Positions 1-5,932 of a stretch of DNA of 6,708 bases are shown here, one piece after another. The notes under the pieces are model-generated. The model worked only from the letters and a program-made list of their open reading frames with translations. It was not told the DNA's origin and made no database searches. The translations under genes and the position numbers were made by a program. Source of the DNA: Deltaproteobacteria bacterium (GTDB taxonomy: Bacteria > Desulfobacterota_B > Binatia > Bin18); the NCBI GenBank assembly GCA_012271025.1, contig JAAXHF010000128.1, positions 1-6,708 on the forward strand. Reading direction: 5' to 3'. The first letter of the stretch is position 1. Every line of letters begins with the position of its first letter.

Positions 1-134
1 TCGACGCTGGCCAGCACCAGCAGGGCGTCGTCAACCCGGGTGACGGGATCGTCATAGGCTTCGTAGACCTTTGAGCGCCCCTTGGTCGTGATTGTGCAGC
101 AGAAGCTGTTGACGTGCAGGCTCAGAAAACGCAT
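1..134 (-). CDS. Threonyl-tRNA synthetase editing-domain-like protein (partial, 5' end only)
   Basis: The first 44 codons of a leftward gene that runs off the left edge. The protein opens MRFLSLHVNSFCCTIT, continues TKGRSKVYEAYDDP and reaches a hydrophobic strand, DALLVLASV. This pattern (MR-L-hydrophobic-H in the first strand, a second strand about ten residues on, then a conserved V-hydrophobic-SVE-like strand) resembles the archaeal-type N-terminal editing domain of threonyl-tRNA synthetase, a D-aminoacyl-tRNA deacylase-like fold that removes serine from mischarged tRNA-Thr. Homologues detached from the synthetase are known in bacteria. The ATG at 134 was chosen because it starts right at the first conserved strand. 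The frame stays open upstream with no stop before the MFS gene, and no strong Shine-Dalgarno site is visible. It lies 46 bases after the MFS stop on the same strand, so read-through or co-transcription is possible. The family call rests on memory of the N-terminal pattern and less than a third of the likely length, so it is tentative. Confidence 0.5.
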   Translation of the reverse strand, partial: MRFLSLHVNSFCCTITTKGRSKVYEAYDDPVTRVDDALLVLASV

Positions 135-180
135 GGGCCGATTGTGGGCAAAAAAGGCCGAGAAATCCAGCCACGCCCGT

Positions 181-1497
181 TTACGAGCCGGGCTCTAACT
201 CGGGTTTCCTGGCCAGCAGAAAACACACCCCGCCCGCCAAGCTGCACCCTGCCAGACTCAAAAACGCCAGCTCATAGCTGCCCTGGGTATCGCGGACCCA
301 GCCGGCAAACGGCGCGGCCACCAGCATCAGAATGTTCATTGGCACGGTGGACAGGCCCAGGATTTTTCCAAACGCGGCCTGGCCGAAGTACTCGCCGCGA
401 ATCGCTATGGTCAGCGGGTTGCGTCCCCCAAAACCCAGGCCGAACAAGCAGGCGAACAGCACCAGCAGCGGCAGCGTGGTGGCGTAGGTCAGCACCAGCA
501 CCCCGGTCGCCTGCACGGTCGAAAAAATACACAGCGCAATCCGCTTGGGAATCCGATCACCGACATAGCCACCGACCAACTGAGCCACCATGGCCACCGC
601 AGTATAGACGGACACGACCCAGGCTGCGGTCGGCACGTCAAACCCGGCATCGACGATCAACAATCCCAGGTGGGTCATGATGGCAATAATCACCATGGAG
701 GTAAAACCATGGCCAAAAGCGATCAGCCAGAAGGCCGAGGTCCGCACGGCCTGGGCAGTCGTATGGTCGGTCTGGCCGGTCGCGGGCCGGGCTGACGGCC
801 TTCCCACCTGGGCTGGCGTTGGGCGCGGCTGTGTCAGCGACGGCGGTTCGCCGTCCGGCAGCAGCCCGTACTCCTGGGGACGGTCACGAATCAATCGGGA
901 CAGCGGAAGGGCAACGATCAGGGTGAACAGACCGAGCACCAGCGCGGTGGTTCGCCAGCCCAGCTGGGGGTCGTCCGGGTCAATCGCCCAGGCAATGACG
1001 GGCACCAGGATCAGGGCGCCCAGCCGGCTGACTACGTTGGCCCAGCCCACCGCAGTCGCCCGGCGCCGCGCAAACCAGTGGTTCAACATCGTCATCAGCG
1101 GCAGCCAGCCGCCAAACCCCTGGCCCATGGCCATGACCACGAAGGACAGGTAGAACATCCACAGATGCTCGACTTGGCTGAACAGCAGAAAGCCGCCGGA
1201 CAGAATCAGCAGCCCAATCAGAATCATTCGCCGCGTTCCCAGGCGGTCGGCCAAATAGCCCTCCAGCGGCCCCATCAGCCCGCCCTCGATCCGGGTAAAG
1301 GTCAGCGCCAGCCCGAGCTGGGTGCGCGTCCAGCCGAACTCGCGCTCCAGGGCCACCGCCCACACGCCCATGGCGTGAAACAGCGGCACGTTGGCCAGCA
1401 GCATGATGAAACCGCTCAGACCGACCAGCCACCAGCCGTAAAAAATGCCCTCGGTGCGTTTGCCGAGAGAAGACACGCCCGTACTCAACCTGCTCAT
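181..1497 (-). CDS. MFS transporter, 12 TM (OFA/monocarboxylate-like)
   Basis: A complete inner-membrane secondary transporter of 438 residues, the usual length for the major facilitator superfamily. The N-terminus FYGWWLVGLSGF begins TM1, a signature common in the oxalate:formate/monocarboxylate-like branch. Twelve hydrophobic segments can be drawn at about 18-40, 55-80, 91-107, 111-137, 145-171, 183-202, 255-283, 289-311, 319-336, 341-361, 376-400 and 409-428. The MFS loop 2-3 motif is seen as GYLADRLGTRR (80-90) and its counterpart in loop 8-9 as GGYVGDRIPKR (309-319). NHWFARRRATAVGW (139-152) is the typical stretch before TM5. A proline-rich hydrophilic loop (about 203-252) separates the two six-helix halves. 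The ATG at 1497 gives a sensible cytoplasmic N-terminus; the preceding GGAT is only a weak ribosome site. It is divergent from the SMP-30 gene, so sugar-acid or carboxylate import is a fair guess, but the substrate cannot be read from sequence. Confidence 0.93.
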   Translation of the reverse strand: MSRLSTGVSSLGKRTEGIFYGWWLVGLSGFIMLLANVPLFHAMGVWAVALEREFGWTRTQLGLALTFTRIEGGLMGPLEGYLADRLGTRRMILIGLLILSGGFLLFSQVEHLWMFYLSFVVMAMGQGFGGWLPLMTMLNHWFARRRATAVGWANVVSRLGALILVPVIAWAIDPDDPQLGWRTTALVLGLFTLIVALPLSRLIRDRPQEYGLLPDGEPPSLTQPRPTPAQVGRPSARPATGQTDHTTAQAVRTSAFWLIAFGHGFTSMVIIAIMTHLGLLIVDAGFDVPTAAWVVSVYTAVAMVAQLVGGYVGDRIPKRIALCIFSTVQATGVLVLTYATTLPLLVLFACLFGLGFGGRNPLTIAIRGEYFGQAAFGKILGLSTVPMNILMLVAAPFAGWVRDTQGSYELAFLSLAGCSLAGGVCFLLARKPELEPGS

Positions 1498-1604
1498 GCG
1501 GCATCCGTAGCGGCCAAGCCTAGCGTGTGCCAGCCCGAGACAATAGGGGGAGAGTGACGTGAAACCCAGCGGTGTGGTACAAGGAGCCTGAAGGAGGACA
1601 CACT
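1498..1604. promoter_or_regulatory. Divergent intergenic region between MFS and SMP-30 genes
   Basis: These 107 bases must hold the promoters for both divergent genes unless either is read from within its neighbour. I see no confident -35/-10 pair on either strand and no clear operator palindrome. On the right side there are two AAGGAG blocks ten bases apart (1581-1586 and 1591-1596); only the second is well placed for the ATG at 1605. Confidence 0.4.
1591..1597 (+). promoter_or_regulatory. Ribosome binding site AAGGAGG deciding the SMP-30 start
   Basis: AAGGAGG lies seven bases before the ATG at 1605. The same frame is open from a GTG at 1572, but that codon has no such site and would encode the Shine-Dalgarno itself, so 1605 is preferred. 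Confidence 0.85.
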
Positions 1605-2546
1605 ATGGCAGACGTTCGAGAAATTACCTCAGGCTTGCAGTTCCCCGAAGGCCCGATCGCCATGGACGACGGCAGTGTGATCGTGGTCGAGATCAAGCGC
1701 GGCACCCTCACCCGGGTCCGACCCGACGGCAGCAAGGACATCGTGGCCGAAACCGGCGGCGGTCCGAACGGCGCGGCGGTCGGGCCGGACGGCGCCATCT
1801 ATGTGTGCAACAACGGCGGCTTTGACTGGATTGAGGTCAACGGCCTGACCGTTCCACACGGCATCCCCGCCGACTACAACGGCGGCTGCATTCAGCGGGT
1901 GGATATCAACACCGGCAAGGTCGAGGTCTTATACACCGAGTGCAACGGCTACAAGCTCAAAGGCCCGAACGACATCGTGTTCGACGCCAGCGGCGGGTTC
2001 TGGTTCACCGACTTCGGCAAGGTCAGAGACCACGACCGCGACCGGGGCGGCGTGTATTACGCCAAACCCGACGGCTCGATGATCACCGAGATCGCCCAGC
2101 CGGTTGACGGGCCGAACGGCATCAGCTTGTCCCCCGGCGACAAGAAAGTCTATATCGCCCAGACGTTTGAGAGCCGGGTGTGGCAGTGGGATATCACCGC
2201 GCCGGGCGAAGTCGTGCGGACCGAGGGTGCGGGCGGTCCGATTCTGGACGGTCCGGGCGGCGCCACTCTGCTCAACAATCTGCCGGGCTATCAGCTGCTC
2301 GACTCTATGGCCGTTGACAGCGCCGGCTACGTATGTGTCGCCACCCTGATGGGCGGGGCCGGCATTTCCGCCTTTGCGCCGGACGGCTCGGGCGTTGATC
2401 ACGTCCCGCTGTCCGACCCGTTCACGACCAACGTGTGCTTTGGCGGCCCCGATCTCACGACCGCGTATGTCACGCTGTCGGGCACCGGCAAGCTGGTGGC
2501 CTTTGACTGGCTGCGGCCCGGCCTGAAGCTGAACTTCACCGCCTAG
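1605..2546 (+). CDS. SMP-30/gluconolactonase/LRE-family beta-propeller protein
   Basis: A 313-residue cytoplasmic protein of the SMP-30/gluconolactonase family, six-bladed propellers that usually hydrolyse sugar lactones or related esters using one divalent metal. Family landmarks occur in the right order: FPEGP with the first metal ligand E15; GPNGAAVGPDGAIYVCNNGG (53-72); GPNDIVFDASGGFWFTDFG (120-138), where N122 matches the substrate-contacting asparagine; GPNGISLSPGDKKVYIAQT (169-187) with metal ligand N171; and LDSMAVDSAG (232-241) with metal ligand D233, which reads DS where many members have DG. All three expected metal ligands (Glu, Asn, Asp) are therefore present, so it is probably an active enzyme. 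There is no signal peptide or membrane segment. It is divergent from an MFS transporter, which suggests uptake and ring-opening of a sugar-acid or lactone, but members of this family also act on unrelated esters. The family is secure; the substrate is unknown. Confidence 0.93.
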   Translation: MADVREITSGLQFPEGPIAMDDGSVIVVEIKRGTLTRVRPDGSKDIVAETGGGPNGAAVGPDGAIYVCNNGGFDWIEVNGLTVPHGIPADYNGGCIQRVDINTGKVEVLYTECNGYKLKGPNDIVFDASGGFWFTDFGKVRDHDRDRGGVYYAKPDGSMITEIAQPVDGPNGISLSPGDKKVYIAQTFESRVWQWDITAPGEVVRTEGAGGPILDGPGGATLLNNLPGYQLLDSMAVDSAGYVCVATLMGGAGISAFAPDGSGVDHVPLSDPFTTNVCFGGPDLTTAYVTLSGTGKLVAFDWLRPGLKLNFTA

Positions 2547-2573
2547 CCCACCTCAGTCCAGCCCCTGTCGGTC

Positions 2574-2594
2574 GGGGAGGTTAAAACCCTCCCC
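2574..2594 (+). terminator. Possible terminator hairpin after the SMP-30 gene
   Basis: GGGGAGG and CCTCCCC form a perfect 7-bp stem around a 7-base A/T-rich loop, starting 28 bases after the SMP-30 stop. No T-run follows, so it is a weak candidate for intrinsic termination; it could instead simply stabilise the 3' end. Confidence 0.4.
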
Positions 2595-2678
2595 TGGTCG
2601 GTCGAGAAGATTTCAGGCCGGAACCGGGCGACCGGGGCAACCTGGGCGAATCCCAGCCGCATCCAGACCGCCAGGGGC

Positions 2679-2684
2679 AGGAGG
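2679..2684 (+). promoter_or_regulatory. Ribosome binding site AGGAGG of the small membrane protein
   Basis: AGGAGG sits five bases before the ATG at 2690. This strong site is the main reason to accept the short open frame that follows as a real gene. Confidence 0.75.
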
Positions 2685-2689
2685 ACAGC

Positions 2690-2998
2690 ATGGAAGCCGA
2701 ACTTTTACAGCTGGCGCGGGAGGCTGTCGCCGCGTTGCAGTTACAGGCTGCCGCCGCTGGTAGTACGAGTTGGGTGGAGATTGCCCAGCTTGCTGTCAGT
2801 GGCGGGGGGCTCATTGCGATCCTTGTGGGATTGAAGCGGATGGGGGAAGCTGGTGCGCGGCGAGATCGAGAAATTGATGTGCTGGCCGAGAATATGCGGG
2901 AAAACACCCGTATGGTCGGTCGAGCGCTCGACCGCCAGGGCCAGGCGCTGGAACGTCAGGGCGAAGTGTTGGCCGAGCTGTTGCGCCGCAGCGCGTGA
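2690..2998 (+). CDS. Small hypothetical protein: one TM segment plus C-terminal coiled coil
   Basis: A 102-residue protein that I do not recognise. An N-terminal alanine/leucine-rich amphipathic helix (2-24) is followed by one likely membrane helix, about 28-48, containing a GGG kink (SGGGLIAILVGL), and then a positively charged turn (KRMGEAGARRDR). The rest (58-100) is a charged helix with heptad spacing: L80, L87 and L94 are seven residues apart, and DRQGQAL (81-87) is followed directly by the near-identical heptad ERQGEVL (88-94), mirrored as a 21-base imperfect tandem repeat in the DNA. Topology by charge suggests the coiled coil is cytoplasmic. Such an architecture fits an oligomeric membrane-anchored scaffold, a holin-like protein, or a partner of another membrane protein, but none of these can be chosen from sequence. 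It stands alone between the SMP-30 and pyrB genes, about 140 bases after the former and 200 before the latter, so it may be its own transcription unit. The start is supported by a strong AGGAGG site. Confidence 0.72.
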   Translation: MEAELLQLAREAVAALQLQAAAAGSTSWVEIAQLAVSGGGLIAILVGLKRMGEAGARRDREIDVLAENMRENTRMVGRALDRQGQALERQGEVLAELLRRSA

Positions 2999-3056
2999 AG
3001 AGCCCCGTTGTGTCAACGCTTTTCTGAATGACAGCTCCCTGTCGCTGCGCGCGTTT

Positions 3057-3064
3057 GCTACAAT
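3057..3064 (+). promoter_or_regulatory. Candidate extended -10 promoter element upstream of pyrB
   Basis: TGCTACAAT (TG at 3056-3057 region, TACAAT at 3059-3064) matches an extended -10 box at five of six hexamer positions. No good -35 is found 16-18 bases upstream, which an extended -10 can tolerate. It would give a leader of roughly 130 bases before the GTG at 3199. Confidence 0.35.
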
Positions 3065-3075
3065 CTTCCGTACCT

Positions 3076-3123
3076 GTCACTCATCCGCAGCCTGACCACC
3101 CTCCCGATCCGTCACTCATCGGG
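3076..3123 (+). repeat. Leader repeats and small hairpin upstream of pyrB
   Basis: The 10-base sequence GTCACTCATC occurs twice, at 3076-3085 and 3111-3120, start to start 35 bases apart. The second copy overlaps a 6-bp inverted repeat, CCCGAT (3103-3108) with ATCGGG (3118-3123), which would form a small hairpin in the pyrB leader RNA. No T-run follows, so it is not an obvious attenuator. Confidence 0.35.
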
Positions 3124-3187
3124 AAGCCCCTCTTCCTCAGTCCGCTCTTGTCGCCCGCCGGGTGCGGCGCTATCATGCCTCAGCCTC

Positions 3188-3194
3188 GGGAGGG
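3188..3194 (+). promoter_or_regulatory. Ribosome binding site GGGAGGG deciding the pyrB start
   Basis: GGGAGGG lies four bases before the GTG at 3199. The in-frame ATG at 3175 has no comparable site and would add eight residues (MPQPREGP) encoded partly by this purine block, so the GTG is preferred; the still earlier in-frame ATG at 3028 would add a proline-rich, unconserved-looking extension. Confidence 0.55.
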
Positions 3195-3198
3195 ACCG

Positions 3199-4422
3199 GT
3201 GGATTACACAGACACATCTGCCCGCTTGCAGCACCTGCGCGAGTTTGAGCCGCGGCTGAACCGCCCGGTCATGATGAAGGTGCAGGAATTTCAGCGTAAC
3301 AATCGGCTCAAACACGTGATCTTCTCGGCCCAGTTCGACCGCGAGCTGCTGGACCGCCTGACCGGGCTGGCGACCATGATCCGGCAGCTGGCGCGCAACC
3401 GGCGGGGCAGCCGGCTGCTGCGAGAGACCCTGTGTGACAAGTCGGCCATGCTGCACTTCACCCAAGCCTCGACCCGGACCTTTCTGTCCTTTGTCAGAGC
3501 CTGCCAGCACCTGGGCATGGACTACGCCGAGATCCGCAACCCGGCCGTGTCGTCGGCCTATAAGGGCGAATCGGATCTCGACTCGATCATGATGTTCAGC
3601 ACCTATTTCGATGCCGTCATCCTGCGCGACGCCATGCCCAAGCTGGCCGAGTGTTTCGCCTACAAGATGAACGACATGGACAAGCCGGTGCCGATTGTGA
3701 ACGGCGGCTCCGGTGCGGACGAGCATCCGACCCAGGCCCTGCTCGACTATTACACGATTCAGGAGGTGTTCAAATTCAGGGACCGGGAGGGCGATCCCGA
3801 GGCTGATGACCGCAACCTCGGCCGACGGCTGTCCGACCTGCGTACCCGCTGGCCAAACCTGCGGGCCGGCCTGGACGGCAAAACCTATCTGTTCTGTGGG
3901 GACGTGGGCCGCAGCCGGACCATTCGCTCGCTGGCCGAACTGCTCGCCCAGCACGAAGACGTGAGCATGTATTTCGTCGGTCCCGAGCACCCCCGGCTGA
4001 GCGTCACCGCCGACTTGCAGTCCGATCTGGTCGAGGCGGGGGTCACCGTGCACGAGCGGCCGGCCCTGGCCGACTGCATCGAACAGGCCGACCTGGTGTA
4101 TATGACCCGGGTCCAGCACGAGCACGACGACGAAGAGGTGGCCGCGTTTCTGAGCCAACTCGACCGCCAGCGCTTCATCCTCGACCGCAGGCAGCTCCAC
4201 AAGATGCGCGAGTATGCGGCGATTCTGCACCCCTTCCCCCGCAACGACGAGATCTCGCCCGATGTGGACAGCGACCCCCGGGCCATGTATTTCGCCCAGG
4301 CCGAAAACGGCATGTGGGTCAGGGCGGCCTTGATCGCCCATCTGCTCGACGCCGAATCGGAGATCATGCTCCGCCACCAGGATTTCTTCAAAAAAGAACG
4401 CCGCTCGTGGAATGAACAGTAG
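3199..4422 (+). CDS. pyrB: Aspartate carbamoyltransferase, long variant
   Basis: Catalytic chain of aspartate transcarbamylase, which joins carbamoyl phosphate and L-aspartate to make N-carbamoyl-aspartate, the first committed step of pyrimidine synthesis, in the cytoplasm. The active-site set is intact: the carbamoyl-phosphate loop STRT (91-94), the swinging loop SSAYKGES with K122, R143 in DAVILRD, HPTQ (176-179), R240 in GRSRTIRSL, and the aspartate-binding YMTRVQ with R304 and Q306. LHPFPRNDEI (343-352) matches the family's LHPLPR-DEI, with Phe for Leu. The protein is 407 residues, against about 310 for typical catalytic chains. The excess is an N-terminal extension of roughly 30-40 residues and an insertion of about 30-35 residues (about 190-226, charged, with an RDREGDPEADDRN stretch) between HPTQALLDYYTIQ and the next strand (GKTYLFCGDVG). 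FTQASTRT also replaces the usual FFEPSTRT. Ornithine carbamoyltransferase is excluded by YMTRVQ and the LHPxPR motif. No regulatory subunit (pyrI) or dihydroorotase gene is adjacent. The GTG start is inferred. Confidence 0.93.
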   Translation: MDYTDTSARLQHLREFEPRLNRPVMMKVQEFQRNNRLKHVIFSAQFDRELLDRLTGLATMIRQLARNRRGSRLLRETLCDKSAMLHFTQASTRTFLSFVRACQHLGMDYAEIRNPAVSSAYKGESDLDSIMMFSTYFDAVILRDAMPKLAECFAYKMNDMDKPVPIVNGGSGADEHPTQALLDYYTIQEVFKFRDREGDPEADDRNLGRRLSDLRTRWPNLRAGLDGKTYLFCGDVGRSRTIRSLAELLAQHEDVSMYFVGPEHPRLSVTADLQSDLVEAGVTVHERPALADCIEQADLVYMTRVQHEHDDEEVAAFLSQLDRQRFILDRRQLHKMREYAAILHPFPRNDEISPDVDSDPRAMYFAQAENGMWVRAALIAHLLDAESEIMLRHQDFFKKERRSWNEQ

Positions 4423-4434
4423 GAGCGAGGCCCC

Positions 4435-4485
4435 AAAGAGGAAACGTGCCCTCCGACACATGAACTGGTGGCGCGTTTCCTCTTT
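4435..4485. terminator. Bidirectional terminator hairpin between convergent pyrB and nadV
   Basis: AAAGAGGAAACG (4435-4446) is followed by its exact inverse, CGTTTCCTCTTT (4474-4485), a perfect 12-bp stem. In the plus-strand transcript it can extend inward through one U-G and three G-C pairs to 16 bp. The A-rich start and T-rich end give U-rich ends in both directions (CUCUUU going right, CCUCUUU going left), as expected for a terminator shared by convergent genes. It fills most of the 63-base gap: it starts 13 bases after the pyrB stop and directly abuts the nadV stop codon. Confidence 0.75.
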
Positions 4486-5877
4486 CTATCCCAGCGCGGC
4501 CCGCGCCCGCACCTGCTCCAGAGTCCAGGGGTGCAGCAGCTGGCCATCCCGAAAGACCGGAACCAGCACGTCGCTCGCCCCCGGCGTCCCCTGGGCAACG
4601 GTCATATAGCGTCGGTCTGTGTCACCCTCGACCAGCATCAACCGCCCCCGCTTACTGTCCTTCATGGGATCTGTGGCCGGCCGTTTCCACACCTCACGCG
4701 CCTCGTCGCCCACCACCCCGTAGGCACACTTGAGGGCAAAATTCTGGGTATCCCGATTACAGTCCTGGAGCAGCCCGCCTCCCGAACCGAAGGTGACACA
4801 GTCGAGCGACCAGCCGCACTCCAGAATGGCGTCCACGATACCGGCCAGGGTCTGGCGCTTGATGCCGTCGCCCTGGATCAGCCGCACCGTGTCGGGCAGG
4901 ATCCGGTAGCCCTTGGGGTTGACGGAAAAGCCGAACCGCTCGCCCAACACGTCCAGACAGTCCGGCACGACCACCTCGGGCGGACCGGAGTCGGGCCGGA
5001 CGACCAGACAGCCCTGCCGCTGCCGCACCCGCTCTTTGAGCCGCTCCCCCCACAACTCCCGGCACGCCCGATACACATCCCACGAGTCCGACACGACCGA
5101 CACCAGACCGGCCGGATACTGCTTAAGAATATGGGCGAATGCGTCTCCCTCGGCGTCTTCGCCCCAGACCGTGATCGTGGAGTGTTCGGCCGCCGGAATG
5201 CTTACCCCCGGCATCTCGGCCGCGTAGGAGTCAATCAGCAGCTCGCAGGCCGCCAGGGTATCCGTACCCTGAAAATTCACCAGATGGGCCGCCCCGCCGA
5301 GCGCTGCGGACTCGGGTGAGGTCGAACCCCGAAAGCCAAAGTCGTGCAGCTTGAAGGCCAGAACCTCGTCGCTCGGCGTTCCCGACCGCTCCAGGCCGGC
5401 CCGGATAATTTTTTTCATCTCACGCGAGATCGTCCCCACCGTGCACGGGTACCACAGCTCAACCAGCACGGTCTCCAGATGATTGACCAGCCAGGCGCAG
5501 CGCGGACAGGTGTTTTCAATCGTCAGCAGCACGTTGCCCTCGGGCACGACCAAGCCCTCGGGCACGGCCCGGATCTCGACCGGCAAGGTTCCGCCGTGCT
5601 GGCTGAGGACGTGCTCCCAACCCTCCCGGTTGAACACCTCGGGCGCGCCAAAATGGGCAGCTACAAATCGGGCCGCCCGCTCGATCTTTTCCGTCGAGAC
5701 TACCGCGCCGGCAAAATACTTCAGCAGGAAGTATTGCAGGCCAAAAAACATCACCTCGCCATACTCGCCCCCCCGCCGGGCCTCCAGATAGGAATAAATC
5801 GTCCGCGTTCCGGGCGGATACATCTTCCAGTGGGTTTCTTTGTACGAATCGGTCAGCAGGATGATGTTGTCCAGCAT
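4486..5877 (-). CDS. nadV: Nicotinamide phosphoribosyltransferase (NAMPT/NadV)
   Basis: A cytoplasmic enzyme that converts nicotinamide and PRPP to nicotinamide mononucleotide (NMN), recycling nicotinamide to NAD without deamidation. The protein is 463 residues, close to human NAMPT (491). Signature segments run in family order: LLTDSYKETHWKMYPPGT (7-24, with D10 and Y12); DFGFRG (179-184), where F180 and R183 correspond to the nicotinamide-stacking Phe and Arg; HLVNFQGTDT (198-207), with D206 the nicotinamide-contacting Asp; PAAEHSTIT (228-236), with H232 the autophosphorylated His; VVSDSWDVY (261-269); VVRPDSGPP (292-300), the phosphoribosyl-binding Arg and Asp; IQGDG (334-338); and FGSGGGLLQ (363-371). 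No catalytic residue known to me is missing. The start is fixed by AAGGAGG (5885-5891, read leftward) seven bases before the ATG. It is a stand-alone unit: no nadM, NUDIX or PRPP synthetase gene adjoins it here. NadV is patchy in bacteria and is also carried by phages and plasmids, so transfer is possible, but codon use looks like that of its neighbours. Confidence 0.97.
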   Translation of the reverse strand: MLDNIILLTDSYKETHWKMYPPGTRTIYSYLEARRGGEYGEVMFFGLQYFLLKYFAGAVVSTEKIERAARFVAAHFGAPEVFNREGWEHVLSQHGGTLPVEIRAVPEGLVVPEGNVLLTIENTCPRCAWLVNHLETVLVELWYPCTVGTISREMKKIIRAGLERSGTPSDEVLAFKLHDFGFRGSTSPESAALGGAAHLVNFQGTDTLAACELLIDSYAAEMPGVSIPAAEHSTITVWGEDAEGDAFAHILKQYPAGLVSVVSDSWDVYRACRELWGERLKERVRQRQGCLVVRPDSGPPEVVVPDCLDVLGERFGFSVNPKGYRILPDTVRLIQGDGIKRQTLAGIVDAILECGWSLDCVTFGSGGGLLQDCNRDTQNFALKCAYGVVGDEAREVWKRPATDPMKDSKRGRLMLVEGDTDRRYMTVAQGTPGASDVLVPVFRDGQLLHPWTLEQVRARAALG

Positions 5878-5884
5878 CGCCGCG

Positions 5885-5891
5885 CCTCCTT
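5885..5891 (-). promoter_or_regulatory. Ribosome binding site AAGGAGG of nadV
   Basis: The plus strand reads CCTCCTT, which is AAGGAGG in the leftward transcript, seven bases before the nadV ATG. It is a full consensus site and suggests efficient translation. Confidence 0.85.
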
Positions 5892-5902
5892 CACTGTCCC
5901 TA

Positions 5903-5918
5903 GTCTGGGAGTCCAGAC
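5903..5918. promoter_or_regulatory. Operator-like palindrome upstream of nadV
   Basis: GTCTGG and CCAGAC are exact inverses separated by four bases (GAGT). The element lies 11 bases outside the nadV Shine-Dalgarno site. On the leftward strand a -35-like TTGACT (plus-strand 5924-5929) sits just upstream, so a protein bound here could block nadV transcription; in RNA it would be a small stable hairpin in the leader. No convincing leftward -10 is present. Confidence 0.4.
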
Positions 5919-5932
5919 GGCCAAGTCAAACA

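Noticed and set aside
114..1557. Several plus-strand frames (about 114-680, 677-1153 and 1078-1557) opposite the MFS gene
   Set aside because: All are antisense to membrane helices of the transporter and have no homology-like features or consistent start signals.
3028..3198. Longer pyrB starts at the ATG at 3028 or 3175
   Set aside because: The 3028 start would add 57 residues, proline-rich and unlike ATCase, and would lie upstream of the candidate promoter. The 3175 start lacks a ribosome site, while the GTG at 3199 has GGGAGGG in front of it. The 3175 start is not fully excluded.
3199..4422. Ornithine or other carbamoyltransferase instead of ATCase
   Set aside because: YMTRVQ and LHPFPRNDEI, plus the KGES loop, are the aspartate-specific signatures, whereas ornithine enzymes carry an HCLP-type motif.
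3112..4461. A 449-codon open frame on the minus strand across pyrB
   Set aside because: It is fully antisense to a gene with unmistakable ATCase motifs, and its translation is rich in G, H, V and Q with no recognisable domain. Such frames are common opposite GC-rich genes.
4468..5319. A 283-codon plus-strand open frame across the 3' half of nadV
   Set aside because: It is antisense to the conserved NAMPT core, has no ribosome site and includes the terminator hairpin; its translation is low-complexity in P, H, R and Q.
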